The notes beneath the pieces are model-generated. The model was not told where the DNA came from and ran no database searches. It was given only the letters and a program-made list of their open reading frames with translations. This document shows, one piece after another, positions 11,101 through 22,131 of a DNA stretch of 64,000 nucleotides. The stretch lies in contig NC_079887.1 in the NCBI RefSeq assembly GCF_029227915.1, forward strand, positions 7,688,001-7,752,000. Reading direction: 5' to 3'. Position 1 is the first letter of the stretch, and every line of letters starts with the position of its first letter. The position numbers and the translations under genes are program-made. The stretch is from Hydractinia symbiolongicarpus (lineage: Eukaryota > Cnidaria > Hydrozoa > Anthoathecata > Hydractiniidae).

Positions 11101-11870
11101 GTCACTGCTGCGTATGTTATCGATTTAGAATCTAATGATAACGTACAGCATTTCATTGTTAATGCTGCCTATGATGTCGTTCCAGAATCTAATGATAGGG
11201 ACAGCATTTCATCGTCACTGCTGCGTATGTTATCGATTTAGAATCTAATGATAACGTACAGCATTTCATTGTTAATGCTGCCTATGATGTCGCTCCAGAA
11301 TCTAATGATAGGGACAGCATTTCATCGTCACTGTTGCGTATGTTATCGATTTAGAATCTATATAAAGGCGCAGCTAGTAATATATTAGAACGGATGTTTT
11401 AAATCAATTACAAACGATTCATTGCGTGAAAAAAAGGTGAAACTAAAGTACTCAAAAGTTGCAACAGCGTGAAAAATTATTCTTCCTCAACATACAGAAT
11501 TTAAAGTATGAGTTGTTGTAATGCTCATAAACTGGTTTGATTGCATTTTCCTACATGTTTAGCCTAATATGTTGACCTTAGCTCATAACAAATCTTGAAT
11601 GTCTTGATTTGACACCATGAAAGCATACATCACTGTTTGGCTTTTGTTTTTTATAATGTAATCAAATTACAGTTCTGAAAATTTCTAACCTGTCCACATA
11701 CTGAGTAGAATTCCTTCAGTATAGTCTCTCTCTCTCTGTGTCTATATTATCTTCTTTCTTTTTTTTCTTTTTAGTTAATTGAGCAAATGTCTTTAATTAC
11801 TTGTATTGAAGAAGCTGACATCATCATGTTTGCTACCATACTTGTAAAAGTAGCTCTAGACGTGTCGTAA
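8109..11870 (+). CDS. CNTD1: CNTD1, cyclin N-terminal domain-containing protein 1
   Basis: CNTD1 is a cyclin-like protein that works with crossover-designation factors in meiotic prophase. Six coding exons splice in frame: 8109-8295, 8399-8474, 9133-9298, 10072-10234, 10588-10802 and 11775-11870, all GT-AG. The 300-residue product compares with 330 in human. Diagnostic blocks are LEDNLKTLAEENQ, VKYVAVELFDN, LRALSCIQVASKLISHYK, VLRTIDYRMCITTPLTYVEMLLEVL and the C-terminal LIEQMSLITCIEEADI. They follow the order of vertebrate CNTD1. The CIQVASKL and F-R-I-x-x-x-T-P-L-x-Y-V-E-x-L-L-E-V-L type segments are typical of a cyclin box. The start is the ATG that opens the first conserved block. A LINE remnant lies immediately upstream, intron 2 contains a dispersed repeat, and intron 5 contains a minisatellite copied from exon 5. 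A candidate AATAAA signal is near 12330. Confidence 0.93.
8641..8702 (+). repeat. Short dispersed repeat, copy 2 (CNTD1 intron 2)
   Basis: This is the same repeat as 6445-6511, in the same orientation. It lies wholly within intron 2 and does not touch a splice site. Confidence 0.7.
10780..11360 (+). repeat. 113-bp-period minisatellite derived from the end of CNTD1 exon 5
   Basis: About five units follow at a 113-bp period. The word GATGTCGTTCC (last copy GATGTCGCTCC) recurs with that spacing. Each unit is a dimer of two related halves of 57 and 56 bp. Both halves align to the last ~58 bp of exon 5 plus its splice donor. The exon reads CGTATGTTATTGACTCAGAA followed by TCTAATGATAAGGTACGG; the A-half has CGTATGTTATCGATTTAGAA followed by TCTAATGATAACGTACAG; the B-half has CCTATGATGTCGTTCCAGAA followed by TCTAATGATAGGGACAGC. 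The array therefore began as a tandem duplication of an exon-intron junction, then amplified as a dimer. Confidence 0.92.
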
Positions 11871-13844
11871 ACTTGCTTCAATTTCGTCGTTTCATTTTTT
11901 AAATTGCATCTGTGAATGTTGCATGCAACATCCTATCACCAAAAACTTTTATTAACATTTTAGAAGTTTGTATTTGAAAGATATTTGTTTGTTTTGTTTT
12001 TATCGCTTGATTGTGTTGTTTCTTGTTTGTTTGTTTTTGAGAGTGATTAGGTTTTTAAAAAAACCTAACCTGAAAATTTTGTAATAGCCAGTTCAGCAAA
12101 ATTATCGGAATGGACTATTTGTATTATTCATGTGTACAAAACACTATTTTTTCATCGCATGTTTCACTAAGATATTTCGCAGATAAACCACTAAACTATG
12201 ATGACATCTGTGAACCAGTTTATTATGATGAAATCTTTATTAGAATTGTTTATAAAGTTTTCAATTAACCCCCTGATAAATCAAACAGAGACTTAAAAAA
12301 GCCACAATATTCCCTAGTAAATAATATTCAATAAATTGGCTAAACACCCTGACACATATACGTACATTTATGACGTGAATATTTTAACGATTTTTGCATG
12401 TTGTAAAAGATGTTTATTACAATGGGACCATATTTAGGGATAAACAGACCACTGTTGCTTAAGTGGATCCACTTAACAATTGGTTGCGTTATTTTGTTAA
12501 AAATGTCTTCCTCTTCTTCTTGTTTTATATAGAATAGTTTATTTTATTTTGTTTTTCAAGATTTAGAAATGTTATAGTCCCACTTAAGCAAAGTTTCAGC
12601 GAATTGTGTTTCTCGCTTACAGCAGGAGAATGCAGGAGATTTTCTGAATTTCCAGAATTATTTATCATTGTATACGACGTAAATCTATTTATTCTAAGTT
12701 TAATATGATGCTGTACGCAGGATGATTTCAAATTATCCTAAACTTCTTCCTCCTGGTAATCTCCTCCTGGTAACCGTTATAAGCTTTATTCAACAATCTA
12801 AACACATTGTCTTTCGTATTGGTGAGATATTTCCATGTACCTCGTTGTTTACCCGTGTTTTTCTGTTAAAACTTAAGTATTAATGAATCGTTTTTTAAGT
12901 TATAATTTTAATGTCGAGTACAATAATCTTATTTTTTTAAACCTTATTTATTTAATTATGTATTTATGTATTAATTTATTAATTTGTGATCTGTATTATA
13001 TAAATAAATCTATTTATAAAATTTTAAAAATGTCTCTTCTGTATTATACATCAAAAAGAAAAAAACGCTGAAGCTTTTTCTCTAACTTTTTTTCTTTATT
13101 TATCCTCTAACATTTTATTTTTAATACAGTCGAACCTGTTTCTAGCAACCTTTCCATAGCTTATAGTTTTAGCAACTGTAAAAGAGTTTCAAATATTTTG
13201 AACACGCCAATCTAATTATGTTGAATTTGTTTATAAGTAACCTAGTTGCTAAAGGCCCACCATCTACGTTTATAATGACCATTGCGATTTAAATCGCCAG
13301 GGTAGGGTTCACACAATCCCAGTACTGTGTAGGTAAAATCCAACCTCATTCCCAAGGCTTTTTGTCTCTCAGCTCGCCGTCCAATATACAAAAAGAAATA
13401 GCAGATCCTGGGATCGAGGTTGAGTAAAAATGCTGGTGCTTAAAAGTCAGACACGGCACTCAAGGTTAACGTGGGAATACGTCTTAGCAATCTCAATCTA
13501 AGTTGGAACCCCAAGTATGAAGTTTCACGCTAAGCGCGATCATCAGGTTTACACTAATACTCGAAACAACTGTTATAAAGTCCAAAAAAATTATATTATT
13601 CCGGATTTTTAGTAAGACTTTTCTGTGATTGCTTTATTTCAGTAATTGAAGGTGTGTTAATGCTGTTCTTTGAAGGTATGTTCGGTCAGACCAAAATAGT
13701 TTGAGCCTTCTTGTCAACAGATGTTTTCTTTAGGTTGCAATACTTTTCATATGTATGTATTCAAATGTATTTTGTATTTAAAATGTATTTTTGACATTTA
13801 ATGTAGTTTAACTAAATTATTTCAATATCAACCAGGAACTTTTC
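11871..13844. other. Intergenic region, no gene seen; palindromic repeat near 13300-13440
   Basis: This region is AT-rich with no supported coding sequence. The open frame at 12883-13071 is low-complexity Tyr/Leu/Ile/Asn. At about 13335-13425 the segments AACCTCATTCCCAAGG and CCTGGGATCGAGGTT form imperfect inverted termini. They resemble a small inverted-repeat element whose ends read CCTCGTCCCCAGG; a related word, CCTCGTCCCCAGGG, occurs at 26861-26874. Confidence 0.45.
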
Positions 13845-14564
13845 TTAATGCATTTTTGTCTTTAAATACGTGCAGTAAAAAAGATATCCTATAATCTGTA
13901 TTATCGCGATTATACGAGCAACAAGTTTCGCATTTTGGTGAGCTTTTATATTTCTACCATTAAGACTTTTAAAGTCGTGAAAAAAATCACTAACTAGATG
14001 CGGTACTTCAAGAAAATTACAAAGACGTTCCCATCCATCCTTTCCGTCATAATTAAGATAATTAATCCCTTTCTGACAGAGTGCGTTCATCATATTTTCA
14101 TAAAACTTTAAATACCAACACATGGTTTCAACTTTGGTAAAGCAGGATGTTATATAGTAAGCTGAAGAATTCTTGGGAAGCTGCATTAAGGCGAAGGAGT
14201 AAGCTAAAGATTGATAATTTTCAAGTATTTTAAATGTTTCCTTTTTCATACTTTGATACCACCTTTCTAGATCACGCTATAACAAAATAATCTTTGCATG
14301 GGAATACACTTCCATAAGTTCTAACTAATATGCCGTGACATTTGAGCTGGATACTCCAATAAATTGGTCGAATAAATCTTTCAATAACTTCTCTAATTCC
14401 TTTTCCTCAATCAAGGCTTTAGAAAAGGCGTGATGTTCATCGTCAGATACACCAGCATCGGCAAGATGATAACATTTGCCAGAACACAGTTATTGCAAGG
14501 CAGTTCTTAATGATCTTGAACCAGTACGTCCAAGACAAAGTACAAGAACATGCGTGATGAAATA
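13845..14564 (-). pseudogene. Sulfotransferase-family pseudogene (Sulfotransfer_4-like)
   Basis: A single continuous minus-strand frame reads through a PAPS-dependent sulfotransferase fold. HVLVLCLGRTGSRSLRTAL is the 5'-phosphosulfate-binding loop. KCYHLADAGVSDDEHHAF follows, then LELMEVYSHAKIILL and RDLERWYQS, the 3'-phosphate-binding region. Next come DGKDGWERLCNFLEVP and a C-terminal hydrophobic segment, VARIIAIIQIIGYLFYCTY. The frame is broken by three nonsense codons and no frameshift: one after TALQ, one after VTAY, and one between IILL and RDLER. The longest stop-free part is 13845-14249 (134 codons). Absence of introns would fit a retrocopy, but introns of the source gene are unknown. 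The substrate cannot be predicted. Confidence 0.8.
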
Positions 14565-16628
14565 TTATAATTAAAAAAGTGTTTCTACTCGATATACACA
14601 AAGGATTTACCACAAAAAAAGAAGAAATAAAACAACGTATTATGACGACGGAGTTTAAATTTAATGTCCAATCAATGTTTAGCGTTCTTTAGAAGTAACT
14701 TCGACAAAACTTAAAACAGCAATAGCTACTTGTAACATTCATCAAGAACAAACTAAAAAAACAAATTAATATTAACGCAATTAGCACATTAATTGATTTG
14801 GGTTTTAAAATAATAACACAAAATTGATAAAAAAATGTATTTCTATTGGGTTGGATTATTTATAAAATTTTTGGGAATGGGTAGGAATGCAGGTGCGTTC
14901 TTCATGCTTCGACACATGCACAAATATATAATCCATATCCTGAGCGTCAGGATATGCGTTATGCATCTTCATGCTGACATGTCCTAGGCGTCAGGCACTT
15001 TCTAATTACTGGTTTTTTTTATTCATACCCTGGTATCAGGTGTAACAAAGATGCCCTGAGCGTCAGGTGCATCAACATGCCCTGAGCGTCAGGCGCATGT
15101 TTCCTATTTAAGTGATGATTACGATTGAGATTCCCAGAGCGTTAGGCGCATCTCAATGAGCATCAAGTTAGTTTCCAGTATTACAATGACTTGTATCAAG
15201 TCATTTCTTGCCTAAACGGCTGACGAAGGAGGCCCTACATACCCACCCAATAAATTAAAGGCTACCTACAGACTCCTTGTTTGTACCTCTGGATTAAAAC
15301 CCTAACATAACATAAGCCAAATGAAATGCCAGTGAAACCTTAAGGCAGAAGCTATTTGTCTAGCTGTGTTGTGCTGCGCTCTCCCATAACAGCTTTGATG
15401 CAGTTGCCTGTAGTTGCCTTGCATGCTCGCATTTTATTGCATCACGGTGATAAATTGAAGTGGCATCCTATATCCACCATTCGTAGATGTGTTAATGACA
15501 GAAAATAATAAAAAAACAAGAAGCCCTGCGGCTTTAAGATTTCCGTCATTAGCCTGAAGGACTTTGAAATTTAAAGTAGACTTTGAAAACGGAGAATTAT
15601 GGGGTTAACAAATCACGAGTGTCACAATTCTCAACTATTTTTGTAACTAACCTGCAATGTTAAAATACAACTCAATAAATAAAAAATAAAAATTTTACAT
15701 AGCTATATAAAGTATTCTAAAATAACAGTAAAATTCTGGAAATTCCAGAATACAAATCTTGCTATGTAGAAACTTGACGATTCGAATATAATAAATTCTG
15801 AACGAGCTCAATTTGAATGATGAAGTAGTTCATTGTTTATTAATTCAGTAATAAATACATATTAGCATTTGAATATTTCAGTATTTAGGCCTTCAAAATT
15901 TACTCTCTTGTTAAAATTTGTTGAAAATGCTGATGGTACATGGTCTGATAACAGCTGATCTAAAAAAAAAGTACGTTTAAAATAAGAAACAAGAATACAA
16001 TTTTACCATAAACTGCATTAAAACCAGGTTGTTTAATTATTGTCTCTTTAACCTCTCTTTGCCTCTTTGATTTAAAAAAGGGAATTTAATACAAAGATAC
16101 AAATCCATGCGATGTGATGCACAGGTATATTATATATATATATATTAATATGTATATAAATTTAATCAGGCCGGCTTTTGATATCTTTGTTAAACAAGTA
16201 ACATATTAAGCAGGCGATGCATGATTTTGAAACCTGTGGACAATACCGGATTTATTTTGTTGAAATTGATTTATTAAATTTAACTAATTGTTTATTATTC
16301 TTTTTTGATTCAAATTCTCAAATTTGAATTTCTTTCGGGGAGTCGGATTAGTTGCAAGTTTTCATTTTGAGGAAACTGACTGGTCATTGTTTTGTTTGGC
16401 AAATTGAATCCAACAAGTTGAAACATGAAAGGGTACACACACAATAAATTTGCAGTTTTGAAAAATCGAGGGTCCTTTTCGTGAGATTTTTAAAAATCAA
16501 GTCATTTCTAAGAAATCTTAGAAAAATATTTTTGTGATACTTTGGGTGAGTTAAAGAAAGATTTTCAAGCAAATTAGGAGAAGGAGAACTGATAATTAGC
16601 CAGTAAGAGAATAGTTAGCCGTTTTCAA
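14565..16628. other. Intergenic region with short CCTGAGCGTCAGG repeat cluster
   Basis: I see no supported gene. The only structured part is the cluster at 14938-15170. The rest is AT-rich, with a short (AT)n run near 16125-16145. Confidence 0.5.
14938..15170 (+). repeat. Cluster of short palindromic repeats, core CCTGAGCGTCAGG
   Basis: The core CCTGAGCGTCAGG (a 5-bp stem with a GCG loop) occurs at about 14939, 15054 and 15081. Degenerate versions (CCTAGGCGTCAGG, CCAGAGCGTTAGG) lie between and after, several followed by a GCAT or CGCAT word. The reverse-complement form recurs in pairs at 28903-28940. Spacing is irregular, so this is not a simple tandem array. Confidence 0.7.
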
Positions 16629-17112
<484 letters not shown>

Positions 17113-17339
17113 TTTTATCTGATAGAAGTAGTCCCACAAAATGTCATTTGGAAGTTATTTTTAGCCCCCTTTTTTCCCATAAGAACAGGAGTTCGGTGTC
17201 CAGTCATGGAAGAACTACGCAAGGCAGGATAAAGATTTTTTGTTGCTTGCCCTTTAAGAAAAAAAGGCACTCTAATCAAAGCACTATTTTGTGTAGCTAG
17301 CACCATAGCCAGCACACCTTTCTCCTTCATTGGCTTTCA

Positions 17340-19120
17340 AAAAAATGGAATTGTCGGAGCGTTTAGCCTGGACAAAAACTTAACAGCGTCCGGGCTATGC
17401 GCTGTCTCTATCTATCTAATCAGGCGATTTTAAAGATTCCGCCCCGCATAGCGGCGACGGAAATCAATTAGGTGAAGAAAATTCAATATGTAAAAAAGGA
17501 TGGAATGATTGGTAACTGTACGCTAAAGGTACACTTGAAGATCTAGTGCTGTGTGAGGTGTTGAAGTTTTATATGCAGCCATTATTAATCAAGACTTGAG
17601 GTAATTATTTAATTCTCTCGTGGAAAATGATTTACGTGACCCTGCTTTCAGAAACAGAAGCAGCACGTGCTACTTGCATTTAAGGACAAATATGCGCAGT
17701 ATAATCAAGTTTAATGAAGCGCACGATACTTAGTGCCCAGTGACTCTTGATTACTCGACCATTCGTCATTCAAGCTCGAATCTCACGCGATACAGATGTG
17801 GTTTAATCTCGCATTTTTTTATCTTGGAGATAGCAAAACAAGTTCTCGTTCGTGCCCGGTAGGGATATGTATATACTTTAACTATTAAGTTATTTAAGAT
17901 TGTCGGCACAATAAATAATATTTTTAAGTTTATATTTATTAATTACTTATCCATAGGAACCGGCTTACAAATGTGTTCATGTGTAGAAATTGATCTTTTT
18001 GCTAGATAAAATAATATTTGAGGTAATTATTTAATTCTCCCGTAGGAAAGGAATTATGTGATCCTGCTTGCAGAAACAGCAGCAGCACGTGCACTTTGTA
18101 ATCCTATCACACTTTGGTATTATTTGGGTATTACAAAGCGCGATGGGATTACAAAACGTGGTTACAGCGTGATACACTACACCAAAATTCAATGGCAAAA
18201 GAATTTTTATTGTAAATATATTTTTTTGCAAAAAAAATAATAATCTGTTTTTTTTTTGACGTAGTCAATGATAGTTTCTTTATACACGCAAAATATTGGT
18301 ATATTTTCGTATATAGCAGTAGTAGCAGTGGAAAAATGTTTTTTTAATGATTTCCCACAAAATCAAAATGTTATTTTTCAACATAAACTTTTGCTTCGGT
18401 ATGTAATAAAGAAGTGGACTTTAGCACAGTAGCACATATATACTGAGCTTCCGTAGTTTTGTAAAAAAGATTTTAAGAAGGGTATAAGAAAAAGCGTATT
18501 CTTTGTGGGGTATGAAAATGTTTTTACTATGTTTACGTTGTTATGTTACCATTTTAATAGTGACTTCCGAAACCGGTTAATATAACTTCATACAAAGACC
18601 TAGTAAAATAAGTCGTAAACCAATCAAATTATCGGATTTTTCATACTTACCGGTTTTTTGTATCAGTGAGGTATAACACTATGATAATAACGTTCTCTCA
18701 AGAATTAATTTTCATAAGTATTCTGAAAATTAGCACCTCGACTAAAAAACGCATTCAATATAAAGGCGGTGTAACATATTGGCTTTAAAGAAGCGATAAA
18801 CGATAACGATGTTGCTATCGTGTATGCCTATTTTTAAAAACATCATTTGTAAAAAACAAATTTTGTTGGAGAAAAGGTGGCAGTGAGTTCTAAATCAAGG
18901 CTTTTGTCCCTGTAATTTAGAAGATGATTAAGAAAACTTTTTTTTTTTTCGTACTGAAAAACCGACTTCTGGGTTACTTAAAAAAGTGTATTTATTTTAT
19001 AACCACAAGACAGTCATGTACAAACATATTATTTAAGCTACATTCCGGTGGACGTGCCTAATACAAAAACATACAACCATAATAACCATTGAGGTGCTCT
19101 ATGAAATACCGTATTTCCTC
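17340..19120. other. Intergenic region with a ~85-bp direct repeat pair
   Basis: No supported gene. The segment 17596-17677 is repeated in the same orientation at 18018-18092, with shared words TTGAGGTAATTATTTAATTC and CAGCACGTGC. The two copies are about 420 bp apart. Confidence 0.55.
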
Positions 19121-19124
19121 TATT

Positions 19125-19282
19125 TAGCGCCGCCCTCTAATTAGTACAGCCCTCCAATTAGCGCCGCCCTCTAATTAGTACAGCCCTCTAATAAGCGCTG
19201 CATCTCTAATTTTGAATACGAAATAAGTACCGCCCTCCTATAAGCGCATGATGTGCTTATAGGAGGGCGGCGCTTATTTGAA
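19125..19282. repeat. Internally repetitive element ending in a 26-bp hairpin
   Basis: The words GCGCCGCCCTCTAATTAG and GTACAGCCCTC(T/C)AATTAG alternate between 19125 and 19200. They are followed by a long inverted repeat whose arms, 19221-19248 and 19254-19279, pair nearly perfectly (CGCCCTCCTATAAGC with GCTTATAGGAGGGCG at the core). The GC-rich words and palindrome suggest a non-autonomous mobile element of an unidentified family. Confidence 0.75.
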
Positions 19283-19709
19283 ACACAAAAAAATAAGAAA
19301 ACGACGATTTTTATTTTAATTCTATTGTTCTCCTTATTTGTAAATTCTTCCACTTAAATGTGAATACTTTTCTTTTTCATCAATTCCTCGTGCAGGATTT
19401 TGGAATTTTTTTATTCATTGCAAAACATTTAAACTTGGCTGGAACAACAAGTCCAATTCTCTTTTTCTCTTCCTCACTACATTCGCTATAATTAAATTAG
19501 AATGATCTGCTTGAAGATGTTTGTTGATCATTTTTGATACACGCCATTATTAAATGCCACCCATAACATATCAACGTTATTTTGTATCATTTAATCAAAA
19601 ATAAAATAAATCATCACCGAACGTTTTTTAAGCCACAATTTATTTGGGTGTTTTTAGAATTTTCTTTTCTTTATAGAAAAATCGATTACACAAGACTCGC
19701 TTATTCAAC

Positions 19710-20780
19710 ATGTGTTCGTCAAGATTGTCAAGATTAATGAATTTAAAAGCAATGCTTCTAATCACCATCGGGTTAATAATAGCATCTTTGGCGCTCTTTT
19801 CTTATTTTGTGGAAAAAAAGATGTTAAAACTATGCTGGAATTATAACCGGGAAAGAATTCCAAAGACTGATTCCATTAGAATTCAAATTTCTAATACAGT
19901 GGGGTATAACTTTACGTATACCCTCATACCAAGGATGAACCAAGATTTAACAAACAATGCTCGACTAAATCTAAAAGGATGCATTCAATTAGATAAAAGC
20001 ATCACCGTTAATCTAACCAAACCTGTATTTCTTGCAAATTTTGTTCCAATTTACGAAGAAAGGTACAAAACAAAGCGTTTAATATACAACAAAAGAATGC
20101 CAACTAAAAAAGAATTCGAAGCTAGGCTAAGTGAATTGTTAGGTGCTTTGCAGTCTAACTTAAATCATCCGCACATTGAACAGATTTTCGTTTTTTTGGA
20201 AAAAGAAAGCACCTTGCGATATTTACATTCGCTGAAATTACAGAACAGTCAAAAGCTTGTACTACATTTAGCAAATAAAACGGTTTCATTACAGACGTAT
20301 TTTGAATATGCAGCGAAATGTCTTTCGGATAGATTGGTTATGATTGGCCACCAAGACATACTGTTCGGAAAAGGTTGGGATCGAGTTAACTATAAACATA
20401 TGAGTAAGAAGAAAATAATGTACGCCATTACAAGACAACCGGCTACTACTTCATGTTACTACTCACAAAGGGCAAGTGCAAACTGTGACAAGCGATTTCA
20501 CAATTATGTCGGTAGCCATGATGTTTTTATGTTTTACGTTAGGAAGAATACCTTAACGCCCCAGCTATTAGCTTCGATGAACTTTAAGCAAAACGATAAT
20601 GGCATGGAAAATGTTGTCATATCCATTTTTAAAAAGAGGTTAAACTATATGGTGTCTAATCCTTGTCCAATTTTGCACGCTCATCATCAGCATTGCGTGC
20701 CCATAAGAAATATGAAGAGACCACGAATAAACAATGCTTCGACCACTGGATGGGAATCATTCACAGATAAATTGGTGTGA
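19710..20780 (+). CDS. Type II membrane protein, glycosyltransferase-like, intronless
   Basis: This is a 356-residue single-exon protein. A short basic N-terminus is followed by one signal anchor at about residues 13-34 (LKAMLLITIGLIIASLALFS), the layout of Golgi type II enzymes. The presumed lumenal part has several N-glycosylation sequons. Its blocks are typical of an uncharacterised glycosyltransferase-like family: LGALQSNLNHPHIEQIFVFLE, then HQDILFGKGWDRVNY, YAITRQPAT, the run SHDVFMFYVRKN, the run GMENVVISIFKKRLNYMVSN and NPCPILHAHHQHCVPIRN. In relatives known to me only in outline, the S-x-D block and the final N-P-C...H-x-H-C...R block are conserved. I cannot name the donor or acceptor. 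The start ATG at 19710 precedes the anchor directly. The gene stands alone, with no neighbour within 5 kb. Confidence 0.7.
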   Translation: MCSSRLSRLMNLKAMLLITIGLIIASLALFSYFVEKKMLKLCWNYNRERIPKTDSIRIQISNTVGYNFTYTLIPRMNQDLTNNARLNLKGCIQLDKSITVNLTKPVFLANFVPIYEERYKTKRLIYNKRMPTKKEFEARLSELLGALQSNLNHPHIEQIFVFLEKESTLRYLHSLKLQNSQKLVLHLANKTVSLQTYFEYAAKCLSDRLVMIGHQDILFGKGWDRVNYKHMSKKKIMYAITRQPATTSCYYSQRASANCDKRFHNYVGSHDVFMFYVRKNTLTPQLLASMNFKQNDNGMENVVISIFKKRLNYMVSNPCPILHAHHQHCVPIRNMKRPRINNASTTGWESFTDKLV

Positions 20781-22100
20781 CAGGCTTATTTAGTAACCTT
20801 GAATTAAAAAGTTGTTGAAAAGCCGGAATTCTCTCTAACAGTCTTTTTTTGACATCGTGCGTAGGAATTTCCTTCTTTTTTTTAATATCAAATAATATTT
20901 AGCGAAAAGTTGTTTCTGACTTTTCTTGTTCCTTCTTTTGGGTGATTTCAATTTTTTTAAAAAAAATACAGTGGCTATCTCTTTATCCTAAACTCCAAAA
21001 GTCAGGAAAATCTCTTTTGAAAGAGATATTTGAGTTAGAGAGTTTTTCACTGGTGATTAGAACGCCGTTCCTACAGCGAAAAAGCAAAGGAAGACTCCTG
21101 AGGTTATGGTTCATGCGTTTGAAGCTACGGAAATCCACTGTATTAGTAACGATACATTTTGTCGTAAGAAATTTTCTCCCAAATTTTATTGTAAGAAACT
21201 ATTTGTGGGAGGATTTTTTTCATCTCCATAAAAAATTGTCGTAAACAGTTATCAACCCGTATCAGCATATTGCAAGTAAATATCATTTTATTTACGGCGA
21301 AGTAAGTTAAGAAACGCCTAAGACGGGGAAGTAATATTTGGGCGAGAACACTCGTTGCCCGTTGAAATTTGTGTCATTGAACGAGAAACTATTTTTGGCA
21401 GGATAATTTAAGTTAGTTTGCTTCACTGTCACCATGTAAGACTAAAAAATATACCAATATGGCTATGTAAATTTTCCAAAATGTCACAGTCAGGATTTCA
21501 AGGGGATGTTTTCACCGGAAATACCAGTAGTGGATGTCTCAGATTTTTTTTTTGAGCTTTAATCAAAAATATAGGAATAAATCCTTTAGCATTTTTCATA
21601 GGAAGAAAAAGAAATCTCAATTCTCAACAATTCCATGTTGTACCAGCTTTGATAGGCATTCTAAATGCCCAACTTGGTGTAACAACCCGTGCCAAACACC
21701 AAACTAAAAGAACTGATCAAATTGGATTTTGACGAAATGATATTTCACATCATTTGATCTTTGGCGCAAGCTGTGAAAATTTATTTTAAAAAAATGGTTT
21801 AACCTTTTCAGCTCTTACGCCATATTATACAATCTAAAAAAAAATCTGTATACAATCTCTGCTAATAACATCTTTATTCTGTCTGTGCGCGAGAAAAGAA
21901 AAGTCATGACGAGGTAGCAAAAATTTGTTCGACAGGAAAATGTTCGTCGATTTAACTGCCGGCGTAACAGACCAGAAGCCGTTGGAACAAGGTTCTGCCT
22001 TAATGGTAATTTTTACGAGGATAAATTTCACGTGTCAAAAAAAATTCAAACGCAAAAAATTATTATTACCTGGTATTATTACCAGGTATTACCGACTTTC

Positions 22101-22131
22101 ATACAGCGCAGTCTGGGCACGAATAAAGCGC
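22101..22131 (-). repeat. Dispersed repeat, copy inverted relative to 27134-27166
   Basis: GCCCAGACTGCGCTGTATGA read on the minus strand here matches GCCCAGACTGCGTTGTATGA on the plus strand at 27140-27159. The match continues into GTCGGTAAT. A shorter related word, TGCCCAGACTTATTGCGAAG, occurs near 23990. Confidence 0.6.

Noticed and set aside
10780-11360. CRISPR-like array
   Set aside because: The repeat has no unique spacers, is a contiguous 113-bp tandem, and lies in an animal intron.
13501-13560. Similarity of GTTTCACGCTAAGCGCGATC to GTTTCACGCTGAGCGATCAC near 43376
   Set aside because: Probably a dispersed repeat, but the shared part is too short for me to set boundaries.
20942-21244. 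Plus-strand open frame of 100 codons after the glycosyltransferase-like gene
   Set aside because: Lys/Phe/Leu-rich with no domain and no link to the upstream gene; looks like AT-rich noncoding DNA.
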